Source of the DNA: Lentibacillus amyloliquefaciens
GTDB taxonomy: Bacteria; Bacillota; Bacilli; Bacillales; Amphibacillaceae
Direction of reading: 5' to 3'
NCBI RefSeq assembly: GCF_001307805.1
Contig: NZ_CP013862.1
Span: 1,922,001-1,986,000, forward strand
DNA: 64,000 nucleotides
Position numbers and translations under genes: made by a program. Below the pieces are notes generated by a model. It was given only the letters and a program-made list of their open reading frames with translations. It made no database searches and was not told the DNA's origin. Shown here piece by piece: positions 49,907 through 58,386 of the stretch. Within the stretch, counting starts at the first letter, position 1, and every line of letters starts with the position of its first letter.

Positions 49907-51490
49907 ATGTTTCATGTATTAATAGCAGATCCTATCAGTGATGAAGGACTTGACGTTCTTTATAACAATGAGGACGTGACGGTCGTTAAAGAAACCGGCT
50001 TAAAACCGGACGAATTGGAAAGCCGTATTGAAGAGTTCGACGGCCTTCTCGTGCGCAGCCAGACTAAAGTAACCCGAAGCGTCATCGAAAAAGCTGACAG
50101 ACTGAAAATTATCGGCCGAGCCGGGGTCGGTGTTGATAATATTGATCTTGAGGCAGCAACCGAAAATGGCATCATCGTCGTCAACGCGCCAAACGGCAAT
50201 ACCAATTCAGCCGCTGAACATACTATGGCAATGATGATGGCACTTTCCCGCAAAATCCCACAGGCTCATTCTGCGTTAAAGAATCAAAAATGGGAACGGT
50301 CGAAGTATGTTGGCTTTGAAGTCAAAAATAAAACACTCGGTATCGTCGGACTTGGACGAATCGGCACTGAAGTCGCTTACAGAGCTAAAGGCCAGCGTAT
50401 GAACGTTATTGCGTATGATCCATTTTTGACCGAAGAAAAAGCAGACCAGATGGGCATTGAGTATGGTGAATTTGAAGATGTTTTAAAAAAGGCAGACTAT
50501 ATTACGGTACACACACCGCTCCTGAAGGATACACGGCACATGATCAGCACTGATGCTTTCAAGCAAATGAAGGACGGTGTATTTATGATTAACTGTGCAC
50601 GCGGCGGAATCATTGATGAAGATGCCCTCTATGATGCACTTGTTTCCGGAAAAGTCGCCGGTGCAGCCATTGATGTGCTTGAAGAGGAGCCATTCCAGGA
50701 TCATAAACTGCTGGAACTGCCGCAAGTTGTTGCGACACCGCATCTGGGTGCAAGCACCGTCGAGGCTCAGGAGTCTGTAGCTGTCGATGTTTGCCATGAC
50801 GTTCTTAACCACCTGAGAGGCGACATCGTCAAAAATCCGGTCAATCTGCCGTCAGTTCCAAGTGACGTGCTCAGCCAAATCGAACCTTATTTCAATTTGG
50901 CCGAAAAACTCGGCATGTTCCTCATCCGGTTAACTGACGATGTCCCGGAAGAAGTGAATATTTATTATTCCGGTGATCTGTCAGACGTGAAAATTGACCC
51001 GATTACCCGGAATGCTGTAAAAGGCTTGCTCGAACGACACCTTGGCAGCCATGTGAACGATGTGAATGCTCTATATCTTGCCGAGAAAAAAGATATCACG
51101 ATTCATGAAAACCGAACATCAACAACGAAAGGCTTCACTAATTTAATGACCGTTGAGCTCAAAACAAAATCAGGCGTGCGCAGCGTCTCCGGGACACTTC
51201 TGAACGGGCTGGGACCACGTCTCGTACGTGTCGATCATTACAGTGTTGACGTCATGCCGGAAGGACATATTGTGGTCATCCACCATAAGGACCTCCCCGG
51301 TGTTATCGGTGAAATGGGAAGCCTTCTGTCCGAACGCAATATTAATATTGCCACCATGCAAGTGGACCGTTCCGATGTCGGCGGAAATGCCATCATGATT
51401 CTCACCATTGATAAACACGCCGAGCAGGAAGAACTTGAGGCATTGAAAGAGTTGGAAGAAATAAAAGCAGTCACCGCGGTCGATTTGTGA
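49907..51490 (+). CDS. serA: D-3-phosphoglycerate dehydrogenase
   Basis: A 527-residue long-form SerA: substrate domain (LLVRSQTKVT), NAD domain (VGLGRIGTEVA), catalytic Arg in NCARGGIIDEDAL and His in ATPHLGAST, then the intervening ASB domain, and a C-terminal ACT domain (VVIHHKDLPGVIGEMGSLLS) that lets serine inhibit the enzyme. It oxidises 3-phosphoglycerate to 3-phosphohydroxypyruvate. The ATG follows the aminotransferase stop with no gap; GGGAGG lies within the upstream gene. Second gene of the operon. Confidence 0.96.
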   Translation: MFHVLIADPISDEGLDVLYNNEDVTVVKETGLKPDELESRIEEFDGLLVRSQTKVTRSVIEKADRLKIIGRAGVGVDNIDLEAATENGIIVVNAPNGNTNSAAEHTMAMMMALSRKIPQAHSALKNQKWERSKYVGFEVKNKTLGIVGLGRIGTEVAYRAKGQRMNVIAYDPFLTEEKADQMGIEYGEFEDVLKKADYITVHTPLLKDTRHMISTDAFKQMKDGVFMINCARGGIIDEDALYDALVSGKVAGAAIDVLEEEPFQDHKLLELPQVVATPHLGASTVEAQESVAVDVCHDVLNHLRGDIVKNPVNLPSVPSDVLSQIEPYFNLAEKLGMFLIRLTDDVPEEVNIYYSGDLSDVKIDPITRNAVKGLLERHLGSHVNDVNALYLAEKKDITIHENRTSTTKGFTNLMTVELKTKSGVRSVSGTLLNGLGPRLVRVDHYSVDVMPEGHIVVIHHKDLPGVIGEMGSLLSERNINIATMQVDRSDVGGNAIMILTIDKHAEQEELEALKELEEIKAVTAVDL

Positions 51491-51505
51491 TACGTCATAG
51501 TGAGA

Positions 51506-51547
51506 TTCGGGTTGATGCGTGTGGGCTTCCGGTTGATACTCTTCCGG
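51506..51547 (+). repeat. 21-bp repeat, two units
   Basis: TTCGGGTTGATGCGTGTGGGC at 51506 and TTCCGGTTGATACTCTTCCGG at 51527 are about half identical with TTC-GGTTGAT in common. Directly 3' of serA. Confidence 0.45.
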
Positions 51548-51568
51548 CCTTGTAACATCCGATCAAAC

Positions 51569-51600
51569 AAAAAGCGCTTGATTCAAGCGCTTTTTGTTTT
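51569..51600. terminator. Bidirectional terminator
   Basis: AAAAAGCGCTTGA / TCAAGCGCTTTTT with T-rich flank. Between serA and the converging HAD gene. Confidence 0.88.
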
Positions 51601-51616
51601 TCTATTCTTTTTCACC

Positions 51617-52405
51617 TTATTCACTGATCCGACCCACAACGTCCAGAACCCCCGACAAACGTGCGATTTCATAATCCGGGTTAATCTCTCCCGGATCATA
51701 TTTATGATGGTTGATCCAGACAGACTGAATACCGGCTCTTGATGCACCCAGGATATCCGAACTCGGGTTATCACCCACCATCAGTACTTCATCTTTTTCA
51801 ACGGATAACAATTCAAGTGCATGGTCGAAGATTGATGGGTCCGGTTTGCCCTTTCCGAATGCACCAGAAATGACGATATGTTCAAAATAAGGTTTTAATT
51901 CCGGTGTGATCCTCAGCTTGGTCTGCTGGAGATCGGGGGAGCCATTCGTCAGCATCAGCAGCTGATATTTTCCTTTCAATTCATTCAACACATCAAATGT
52001 TTCTTCAAACACAAACTGACTTTTTCGCCGCTCTGCTTGGAATGTCTCAGCTAGCTCCGTGACCAACTGCGGATCATCCACTCCCGCTTCCTTCAATGAA
52101 GATGTCCAGGTCTTTTTCCGGTATTCCGGAGCTATTTCTTTCAAACTGCGCAATGAATCACTTTCATCATTAAATTCAGCCCACAGCCCTTCAAACGGAC
52201 TGATGCCGATCATCTCAGCAAATTCATATGTATCATAAGCAGCGAAAAGTTTCTGCGCATTTTTACGGATTCGTTCTTCAAGTTTCTCTGGATTGACACC
52301 CGCCTTCTGTTCGGCCAAACGGCAAGCCTTTTTAAAAGCTTCGTCGACACTTTTTTCATCCCAAATCAGCGTATCATCCAGATCAAACATAATTGCTTTT
52401 AGCAT
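51617..52405 (-). CDS. HAD-superfamily hydrolase, YjjG/YfnB-like
   Basis: A 262-residue HAD phosphatase with motif I FDLDDTLIW, a helical cap (residues about 15-110), motif II MLTNGSP, motif III Lys near GAFGKGKPDP, and motif IV MVGDNPSSDILGA. The cap length and NGSPDLQQTKL fit the YjjG/YfnB group, which hydrolyses pyrimidine nucleotides and similar phosphates. ATG of MLKAIMFDL is used, with AGGGGG 8-9 bases upstream. Converges on serA. Confidence 0.9.
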   Translation of the reverse strand: MLKAIMFDLDDTLIWDEKSVDEAFKKACRLAEQKAGVNPEKLEERIRKNAQKLFAAYDTYEFAEMIGISPFEGLWAEFNDESDSLRSLKEIAPEYRKKTWTSSLKEAGVDDPQLVTELAETFQAERRKSQFVFEETFDVLNELKGKYQLLMLTNGSPDLQQTKLRITPELKPYFEHIVISGAFGKGKPDPSIFDHALELLSVEKDEVLMVGDNPSSDILGASRAGIQSVWINHHKYDPGEINPDYEIARLSGVLDVVGRISE

Positions 52406-52530
52406 AAACATACCCCCTTTTAAAATGATAGATTTATAGTATCATGTTCCGATAAAAGTTTACAGGCTATTAGAGTCAAATATTAAAAAGTGGCGTAATT
52501 TATATTAACACCACTTTTGACAAATTTGTT

Positions 52531-52632
52531 TCAGCGATTATATTGTTTATTCTTTCGTTTGTTTAGAAACTTTCGAACCAGAGGGTAAATAATCGGTCCA
52601 TATTTGATTAAGCGCCTGATTAACTTTTTCAT
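52531..52632 (-). CDS. 33-residue basic membrane-associated peptide
   Basis: MKKLIRRLIKYGPIIYPLVR, then KFLNKRKNKQYNR. A perfectly placed ribosome site (GCGGAGGCGATCAT) precedes the ATG, which makes this a likely real gene in spite of its length. It is strongly basic with an amphipathic or membrane-inserted helix; such peptides are common short genes in Bacillaceae. I do not recognise a named family. A toxin-like or membrane-binding role is possible but unproven. Confidence 0.65.
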   Translation of the reverse strand: MKKLIRRLIKYGPIIYPLVRKFLNKRKNKQYNR

Positions 52633-52705
52633 ATGATCGCCTCCGCTCACATTGGGTTAGTTGTATTATTCCTTTTCAGCGAAAAATTAAAACAAACTCT
52701 CATTT

Positions 52706-53026
52706 CTAATTCATGAAAATCCAGAACGGCCAGAACAGCCATGACCTGACGAGGACAATCAGTAATGCGCCGATAATCACGCCTAACAGCAAAAAAACCA
52801 TATAGTGCAGGCTGTTATGTATTAAATTGAACGAATGCGCTGCTGCCAATGTGATAAATACAAAGGTTAAGCCGACTGTAAGCTGGCCAATTGAAAAACC
52901 TGCCAAAAAGCTGAAAATGTAGATGCTCAAAGCTGCAATCCAATACAACCAATACCTGCCCATTGCAGCAAGTATGACAGATATCAGTGTCATCAATAAC
53001 ATGGCATATGCAATCACTGTGAACAT
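52706..53026 (-). CDS. Small membrane protein of unknown function
   Basis: A 106-residue protein with three hydrophobic helices (VIAYAMLLMTLISVILAAMG, LYWIAALSIYIFSFLAGFSI, YMVFLLLGVIIGALLIVLV) and very few charges; FNLIHNSLHYMV lies between the second and third. AAAGGCGGG precedes the ATG. Family not recognised. It reads in the same direction as the short peptide gene at 52531. Confidence 0.6.
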   Translation of the reverse strand: MFTVIAYAMLLMTLISVILAAMGRYWLYWIAALSIYIFSFLAGFSIGQLTVGLTFVFITLAAAHSFNLIHNSLHYMVFLLLGVIIGALLIVLVRSWLFWPFWIFMN

Positions 53027-53101
53027 ATTAACCCGCCTTTGTTAATTATTCAGTCATGCTGTTTAGGTTCATCTAAGTAAGCGTCACTTTCTGCCATCTT
53101 G

Positions 53102-53173
53102 CGCTGTAGATGACGGCATAATCGCTGTAGTTTATAGTGCACCGCTATAAATGGCGTCATTATCGCTGTAGAT
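53102..53173 (+). repeat. 21-bp tandem repeat (CGCTGTAGAT type), 4 units
   Basis: Units at 53102, 53123, 53143 and 53164 (spacing 21, 20, 21). The third is CGCTATAAAT. Same family as 3549-3620. Confidence 0.8.
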
Positions 53174-53185
53174 ACGTGTTATCAG

Positions 53186-53335
53186 TTAATCCTCATACTT
53201 AATCAGGGCTGCATAACTGCCAAAACCGGCTGAAATTTGAATATCAATCACATCGGGGCGCTCCCTTTCGATAAAACGGTTCACTTTATTTTCCAGTCTG
53301 CCTGCACTCATCGCATCAAAAATTTTAACTTTCAT
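53186..53335 (-). CDS. Small Cse60-like protein
   Basis: A 49-residue frame: MKVKIFDAMSAGRLENKVNR, then FIERERPDVIDIQISAGFGS and YAALIKYED. GAGGGATGATGAAT lies before the ATG. The start strand KVKIFDAM, a central amphipathic helix and VIDIQISAG resemble the sporulation protein Cse60 family (short proteins starting xVKVFD). The match is from memory and the tail is shorter than usual. It is followed by a GNAT gene on the same strand upstream. Confidence 0.55.
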   Translation of the reverse strand: MKVKIFDAMSAGRLENKVNRFIERERPDVIDIQISAGFGSYAALIKYED

Positions 53336-53356
53336 ATTCATCATCCCTCGCTTTTA

Positions 53357-53809
53357 TTAAAGTTCCATCGCCAGCCTGATCATGTCCCGGCATACAATTC
53401 CATTTTCAACAATTTTTTCATCGTAATGTTTCATAAAAAAATCCTTATCAACTTCTGTAATTCGGAAGCCACATTTTTGATAGCGCGCGAGCTGCCCGAT
53501 GCTTGAATTTCCGGTTCCAACTTCAATCGTGTGATAGCCTTGAAATCGTGCGGTTTTAATTGCATGACTGATCAGCTGTTTTCCAATGCCCTTCCCTTGT
53601 TCTGCCTCACCAACGGCTATATTTTTAAGTTCAATTATTCCAGGCGAGATTGGCTGGAGAACGTAAACCGCCGTGATGTTTTCAGCTTCTTTTGCGATAT
53701 AACACTGTCCCTGCTCTAAATATTTTTCTACTTGTTCCTTCGATGGATCTGCCAGCAGCAGCAAATCAATCGGTGCTTCGTCATTTGCTTGTAACGTTTG
53801 AATATCCAT
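53357..53809 (-). CDS. GNAT-family N-acetyltransferase
   Basis: A 150-residue acetyltransferase. IELKNIAVGEAEQGKGIGKQLI carries the acetyl-CoA motif Q-G-K-G-I-G, followed by TIEVGTGNSSIGQLARYQKCGF and the ITEVDKDFFM strand. The preferred ATG (MDIQTLQAN) has GTGG nine bases upstream; an ATG three codons before it is possible. The sequence TGNSSIGQLALYQ-type is common in Firmicutes GNATs of unknown substrate. Confidence 0.88.
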   Translation of the reverse strand: MDIQTLQANDEAPIDLLLLADPSKEQVEKYLEQGQCYIAKEAENITAVYVLQPISPGIIELKNIAVGEAEQGKGIGKQLISHAIKTARFQGYHTIEVGTGNSSIGQLARYQKCGFRITEVDKDFFMKHYDEKIVENGIVCRDMIRLAMEL

Positions 53810-53845
53810 ATTCTTCATCCACTTTCTATTGGAACATTATGTACA

Positions 53846-54367
53846 TTACGGACGTGCCTTTTTTTCCAGCTTATAATCCTTCCATGCTTTCACAACCCGA
53901 TGCCCATCAGCCGGCATGCCGCTATAGGGACGCCACCAGGAGGGATAAACAATCGGGATTGCCGTGCAGATAAACTGCCACAAATTAAAAATAACGATAG
54001 CAGTCAGCAAATTCTTGATTTCATGGTGTAAATCAAGGAACAAAAAAATGAAGGAAACCAGTGCAACTAAAAGAGACACAATCGGCCCGCCGGCAGCGAT
54101 GACGATGCGCTGAAAAGCAGTTAGGCGCTGATCGTCTCCAACAGAGCAAAAACCAAAATACGCCCATTTAATATGGAAATCCATCCTGCCAATGCTAAAC
54201 GTTTTCTGATTAGAACTGTCTGCCGGACCCAGAATGACCAGTGCACGTTTTTTAGTGGACAGCACAACACCAATGCCATGACCTATTTCATGTACCAACG
54301 TTGTGAGCGGTACGACAAAAACCCAGAACAGTATTATCAGCACGATATCCATTGTATCGAAACCCAT
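53846..54367 (-). CDS. Membrane zinc metalloprotease-like protein (HExxH)
   Basis: A 173-residue protein with an N-terminal helix bearing LTTLVHEIGHGIGVVL, the zinc-binding HExxH motif of M50-type and other membrane proteases, and two more helices (IVIAAGGPIVSLLVALVSFI, LLTAIVIFNLWQFICTAIPI). AAGGPI and NLWQFICTAIP may hold the later ligand region of M50-like enzymes, but the third ligand is not clear. The ATG follows TTTTGGGGGGATAGG. A house-keeping regulated-proteolysis enzyme is unlikely because it is short and alone. Confidence 0.7.
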   Translation of the reverse strand: MGFDTMDIVLIILFWVFVVPLTTLVHEIGHGIGVVLSTKKRALVILGPADSSNQKTFSIGRMDFHIKWAYFGFCSVGDDQRLTAFQRIVIAAGGPIVSLLVALVSFIFLFLDLHHEIKNLLTAIVIFNLWQFICTAIPIVYPSWWRPYSGMPADGHRVVKAWKDYKLEKKARP

Positions 54368-54458
54368 CCTATCCCCCCAAAAGAATACTGATCATCCTTC
54401 CACCAGTAAGATTGGCATACGAATAACACTTAGTTTTTAATCACTGAACCTCGCACCA

Positions 54459-54857
54459 TCAAAGATAAATGACATACGACATTATTTCATTGATCTTGGC
54501 TTTTTTACCGGCACCGGTGAAAGTGTAGACGTCACAGAAGGCAACACTTTTTCCTTCTTCGTTTATGATCGTACCATTTACAGCCCCGGTTTTACCGTGG
54601 GTTATGATATTTGTTATATGTAACTCTGCTACGTCGTTATTTTTCATCGAGCCGATAACGTCAGTTTTTCCATCAATCGATTTATCTCCTACGACCTCCC
54701 AGACTACGTTACCTGCAAAATTTTCGCTGACAATGTCTGTGTCACTTACTGCAAAGGCTGCGGTCACTTCCTTCAACAGTGCTTTTTTAGGCGAATTCCC
54801 GCAGTCCTCAGCGCATACTATTTTTATGTCAGCATATAAAGAATCCGTATTAGCCAT
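54459..54857 (-). CDS. NTF2/SnoaL-like protein
   Basis: A 132-residue single-domain protein. Helical start (KKALLKEVTAAFAVSDTDIV), then FAGNVVWEVVGDKSIDGKTDV and curved strands (AVNGTIINEEGKSVAFCDVY, INEIMSYV), the layout of the NTF2-like cone fold used by SnoaL cyclases and many orphan proteins. GGGGGACTAATTC precedes the ATG. It sits 24 bp from the next GNAT gene on the same strand, likely co-transcribed. Confidence 0.75.
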   Translation of the reverse strand: MANTDSLYADIKIVCAEDCGNSPKKALLKEVTAAFAVSDTDIVSENFAGNVVWEVVGDKSIDGKTDVIGSMKNNDVAELHITNIITHGKTGAVNGTIINEEGKSVAFCDVYTFTGAGKKAKINEIMSYVIYL

Positions 54858-54881
54858 GAATTAGTCCCCCTTTTTGCACAC

Positions 54882-55400
54882 TCAGCCCTCTTTTGTTAAC
54901 ACATTAAGGTCCGGCCAACCATATGCCATTTCCTTCAACTCCGCACCGTCAATGGTGATGTCCGCTGTGTCGATATACTTGCCGCCCAGCTTTTCATAAA
55001 AATATTTGGCATCATTTTCTTCCAGCACCCAGACAAGCATGGAATTAAATCCGGCTTTACTAAGTTCATCAGCAACCGGTTTGACGAGTTTTTTGCCGAT
55101 GCCTTTTCCCTGATATTCCTCTAAAATATAGATGGCATAAAGCTCCCCGTCATAACCTCCATATTTTTCTTCGCGTTCTTTGCCGCCTGTCGAGAAACCG
55201 AAAATTTTACCTGTATCGTTTTCTGCAACATATACATTGCTTTCTCTCACATTTTGCTCCCAGCGTTTTGTGCGATCCTCGTAATTCAAACTGTCCAGAA
55301 AGTCATCGGGAACAATACCTTTATATGTTGTCCGCCAGCTGTCGATGTGGACTCTAGCAATACCCGGCGCATCCTGCTCGGTCGCTTTTCTGATGTTCAT
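54882..55400 (-). CDS. GNAT-family N-acetyltransferase
   Basis: A 172-residue acetyltransferase. It begins MNIRKATEQDAPGIARVHID. GELYAIYILEEYQGKGIGKK and LVKPVADELSKAGFNSMLVW carry the acetyl-CoA signature, ending in YFYEKLGGKYIDTADITIDG. GGAAGGAG precedes the ATG by eight bases. VHIDSWRTTYKGIVPDDFL is common in RimI-like or toxin-resistance GNATs; the substrate is not known. Confidence 0.9.
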   Translation of the reverse strand: MNIRKATEQDAPGIARVHIDSWRTTYKGIVPDDFLDSLNYEDRTKRWEQNVRESNVYVAENDTGKIFGFSTGGKEREEKYGGYDGELYAIYILEEYQGKGIGKKLVKPVADELSKAGFNSMLVWVLEENDAKYFYEKLGGKYIDTADITIDGAELKEMAYGWPDLNVLTKEG

Positions 55401-55420
55401 CACGCACGCTCCTTCCGATT

Positions 55421-55612
55421 CTAATCTTTATCCAAATCATTCTTGGGCTGAAATTTTTCTTCTTGATAGCTATGTTTTTGCTTTAATAATTTTCCAAGTT
55501 CCGAATTATCAATGCCATGCCTGACTGCAACAGAGATGATCAGATAAGCTATGTACAGCATTGCTGCAAAAAAGATTAAGTTAACAATTAATCCCATTCC
55601 GATTACACCCAT
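55421..55612 (-). CDS. Small membrane protein of unknown function
   Basis: A 63-residue protein with one or two helices (LIVNLIFFAAMLYIAYLIIS) and a polar C-terminus (KQKHSYQEEKFQPKNDLDKD). GGAGG stands seven bases before the ATG. It lies between the GNAT gene and the ABC permease gene, all on minus; a terminator separates it from the latter. Confidence 0.6.
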   Translation of the reverse strand: MGVIGMGLIVNLIFFAAMLYIAYLIISVAVRHGIDNSELGKLLKQKHSYQEEKFQPKNDLDKD

Positions 55613-55665
55613 TTCAATTCCTCCAATTAATATTAAGATAAAATCCTTGCAATTTAGAGTGCAAT

Positions 55666-55690
55666 AAAGGGAGAACGCATCTCCCTTTTA
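55666..55690 (-). terminator. Short terminator at the ABC permease stop
   Basis: AAAGGGAGA / TCTCCCTTT, loop of 5, touching the stop codon of the permease gene. Confidence 0.6.
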
Positions 55691-57439
55691 CAGGCTTCCC
55701 GCTTTCTTTCCCAACGCCGCCTTTGAACCGGTATCCTGAACCATTTCGATTTCAATCCCTAAGTCAAATTTTCGCGCACTCATCATTGTGAAAAGATATG
55801 CGACACCCAGTGAAATAAGAAGCATCAGCAGAACTCCTGCAATTGTGACCATAACCGGGCTTGCCGCTTTCCAGCTTAAAACAGTATAAACAAATCCCGC
55901 TGCAAATCCAATTAAGCCACCGGCATCCTGACTGACCATCTGTGTGAATTCCATCACTTCAACCGGTAAAATCAGCATGACAAACGGGATTAGCGCAAAG
56001 AACAGATATACATACGAAACCATCATAAGAACGATTGCCGTTCCAAACTTTAAGCGGTTCTGCGGATTGGCCGGGTTATATTTAGCACCAATTGTGCCGA
56101 GCCACATCCCGATAGCGCTGATGCCAATCGTCACAACAGCTTTCATAGCAATGCCTGATGCGAATTGGAGAAGCGTCCAGCCGAAGAACAGACCGGCAAC
56201 AATCTCTACAACGGTTAAAATAACAAACGGCAAAAGCCAGCTGATCCATAATTTGCCGAGCGCAATGTGTTTTCCAGACAAGGGCAAAATCCGCAATATC
56301 CAGACTGACTTTGCTTCCCTGGCGATTGTCGAGCTGGCAATTTGACCATTGAACATCGCATAGACGAACAATAGGATCGCTTGTGCAACCGGCCAGGTCA
56401 CGTCATTCGGCCCGCGCAGGTCACCAAGACTCCCGCCGCCTGAAAGCAATCCGGCAAATCCAAATACAAAAAAGAATACAAACGGCAAGAACACAAGCCA
56501 CTCGCGCAGGTCACGTTTAATCGCATACCATTCTTTTTTTCCGATAGCGATAACCGGATGATGCAATTGCGATCCGGTTTGGCCAGATTTTTTCTTTCGC
56601 TTCTTCCCGCTTCCTTCGCTCAACTTTATCCAGCCGGTCCGGAAGCCTCTTTCAACCAGAGTTGACGTTACGATGAAAGCTATAACGGCCAATACGATAA
56701 TCATCACTAACGGCAAAAACAAATCAAACGACCCGTCAGCCGCTCCAGTGATGGCGTCACTCGCCCACGTCACCGGCACCCATTCCGGAAATAGCGGAAG
56801 TCCTGATAAGATCATTTCAGATAGCGGACGGTCGTTTGCCAGGTTCGGTGCCATCAAGATTGCATAAACAAAAATTCCTGACAGCACACTCATCACAGTC
56901 ATAAATTCATTTGCCTTGCTTGCCGGAACAACCTGAATGAGAAGTAAATTGAACACGTATGCAATTGACAGTCCGATCACAATAACCGCAAACAGGACAA
57001 TCGGCACAACGGGGTAATATAAGAGACTTACGCCTTTCACCAGCCCATAGACATACAACGGTATGATATACAGCACAAACACCAATAACGGAACGCCGGC
57101 GAAACTTTGCATATATTTTACCCAAAATATGTATCGTGTCGGAATCGGCAACGTAAACAGCAAATTGAGATCGGTCGCTGAATAAAGGTGCTTGAACACT
57201 TGCGGCAGCCCGAGCAAAATGATAAATCCGATAACTAATAAAAAGCCGTATGACAAAATGCCGGCAAAAACCGGTTCCGTAATGGCATCGGCAATCACCC
57301 ATATGCCGGCCGAAAGCCAATACAGCAAGATCGCAAACACCACAAACATCACAAAATAACCGAAATAATTTTTAGCGGGCTGTGTTTTCATCGTATTAAT
57401 GAAGATTTTCCATTGATTTTTTAATAAAGCCTTCATCAT
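55688..57439 (-). CDS. ABC exporter permease, large ABC-2-like type
   Basis: A 583-residue membrane protein with about 12 helices in two halves. The first half has HLYSATDLNLLFTLPIPTRY, the second HHPVIAIGKKEWYAIKRDLR and REAKSVWILRILPLSGKHIA; these coupling segments recur in permeases of the YthQ/EcsB-like exporters. A polybasic linker (GSGKKRKKKSG) joins the halves. It overlaps the ATPase gene by four bases. The substrate is unknown. Confidence 0.85.
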   Translation of the reverse strand: MMKALLKNQWKIFINTMKTQPAKNYFGYFVMFVVFAILLYWLSAGIWVIADAITEPVFAGILSYGFLLVIGFIILLGLPQVFKHLYSATDLNLLFTLPIPTRYIFWVKYMQSFAGVPLLVFVLYIIPLYVYGLVKGVSLLYYPVVPIVLFAVIVIGLSIAYVFNLLLIQVVPASKANEFMTVMSVLSGIFVYAILMAPNLANDRPLSEMILSGLPLFPEWVPVTWASDAITGAADGSFDLFLPLVMIIVLAVIAFIVTSTLVERGFRTGWIKLSEGSGKKRKKKSGQTGSQLHHPVIAIGKKEWYAIKRDLREWLVFLPFVFFFVFGFAGLLSGGGSLGDLRGPNDVTWPVAQAILLFVYAMFNGQIASSTIAREAKSVWILRILPLSGKHIALGKLWISWLLPFVILTVVEIVAGLFFGWTLLQFASGIAMKAVVTIGISAIGMWLGTIGAKYNPANPQNRLKFGTAIVLMMVSYVYLFFALIPFVMLILPVEVMEFTQMVSQDAGGLIGFAAGFVYTVLSWKAASPVMVTIAGVLLMLLISLGVAYLFTMMSARKFDLGIEIEMVQDTGSKAALGKKAGSL

Positions 57440-58221
57440 TTGGCATCACCATGATCGGACATCTCACTGATAATCGCCTGTTGATCCTCACCACCGGTCA
57501 ATTCAAGGAAGATATCCTCCAGACTCTGATCAGTGTGGCCACCGCTCGCCTTCAGTTCATCCATCGTGCCAAGGGCAATGATGTCACCTTCGAAAATAAT
57601 CCCGACCCGGTCACACATCTGCTCAGCAATTTCAAGAATGTGCGTCGAAAGAAAAACAGTCATGCCATGATCACAAAGCTCGCGAAGCAAATTTTTCAAG
57701 CTGCGTGCACTTTTCGGATCAAGCCCGACCGTCGGCTCATCCATAAATAACACATCCGGTTCATGCGCGAGCGCACCGCATATGGCAATCTTTTGCTTCA
57801 TACCATGCGAGTAGCTTTCGATTAAATCATCCGCCTGATCAGTCAGGCTGAATATCTTCAGCAATTCATTCGCTCTTGTCTGAAATTGCTCTTTCGGTAT
57901 CCGGAAAACGGACGCTACAAACTCGAGATAATCCCACCCCGTCAGTTTTGGATAAAGATTGGGCTGATCAGGCACATAGGCTATTCTTTCTTTTGCCTTA
58001 AGCGGATTTTTCCATATGTCGATACCATTAATTTCAGCAGACCCGCTTGTCGGCTCCAGCAACCCTGTCAGCATTTTGATAGTGGTCGTTTTCCCGGCAC
58101 CATTCGGACCAAGAAAGCCGAATAATTCCCCCTTATTTACTTGTAGATTAAGACGTTTAACAGCTTCATGCCTTTTATATGTTTTTACCAGGTCCGTTAG
58201 TTTGATCGACTGGTCTTCCAT
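57436..58221 (-). CDS. ABC transporter ATP-binding protein
   Basis: A 261-residue ATPase: Walker A GPNGAGKTTT, signature YSHGMKQK, Walker B LFMDEPTVGLDP, switch His STHILE. The start is the ATG of MEDQSIKLTDL, with GAGGGGG seven bases upstream. A longer frame exists upstream but its first part is just the 21-bp repeat read as codons, so it is rejected. Its stop overlaps the permease ATG. Confidence 0.92.
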   Translation of the reverse strand: MEDQSIKLTDLVKTYKRHEAVKRLNLQVNKGELFGFLGPNGAGKTTTIKMLTGLLEPTSGSAEINGIDIWKNPLKAKERIAYVPDQPNLYPKLTGWDYLEFVASVFRIPKEQFQTRANELLKIFSLTDQADDLIESYSHGMKQKIAICGALAHEPDVLFMDEPTVGLDPKSARSLKNLLRELCDHGMTVFLSTHILEIAEQMCDRVGIIFEGDIIALGTMDELKASGGHTDQSLEDIFLELTGGEDQQAIISEMSDHGDAK

Positions 58222-58288
58222 CGTACTTCCCCCTCGAAATTGAGCTTGGGTCCAATTATAGCAGACTGGAAGAATCTTTATTAGCCAT

Positions 58289-58338
58289 CTACAGCGATTT
58301 TCGTTCAAACTATAGCGATTCTTATTCAATCTACAGCG
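58289..58338 (-). repeat. 21-bp tandem repeat (CGCTGTAGAT type), 3 units, reversed
   Basis: On the minus strand CGCTGTAG, CGCTATAG, CGCTGTAG; forward positions of the cores 58289, 58310 and 58331, exactly 21 bp apart. The units alternate GTAGAT / ATAGTT as in 3549-3620. Confidence 0.82.
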
Positions 58339-58386
58339 ATTTTCCATAGCAAACAAAAAAGCACACACAGAAGTGCGTGCTATCGG

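Noticed and set aside
58222..58368. A 49-codon N-terminal extension of the ABC ATPase
   Set aside because: Its codons are the 21-bp repeat read in frame (NRCRLNK, NRYSLNE, NRCRWLI). The ATG at 58221 has the ribosome site and family-like start.
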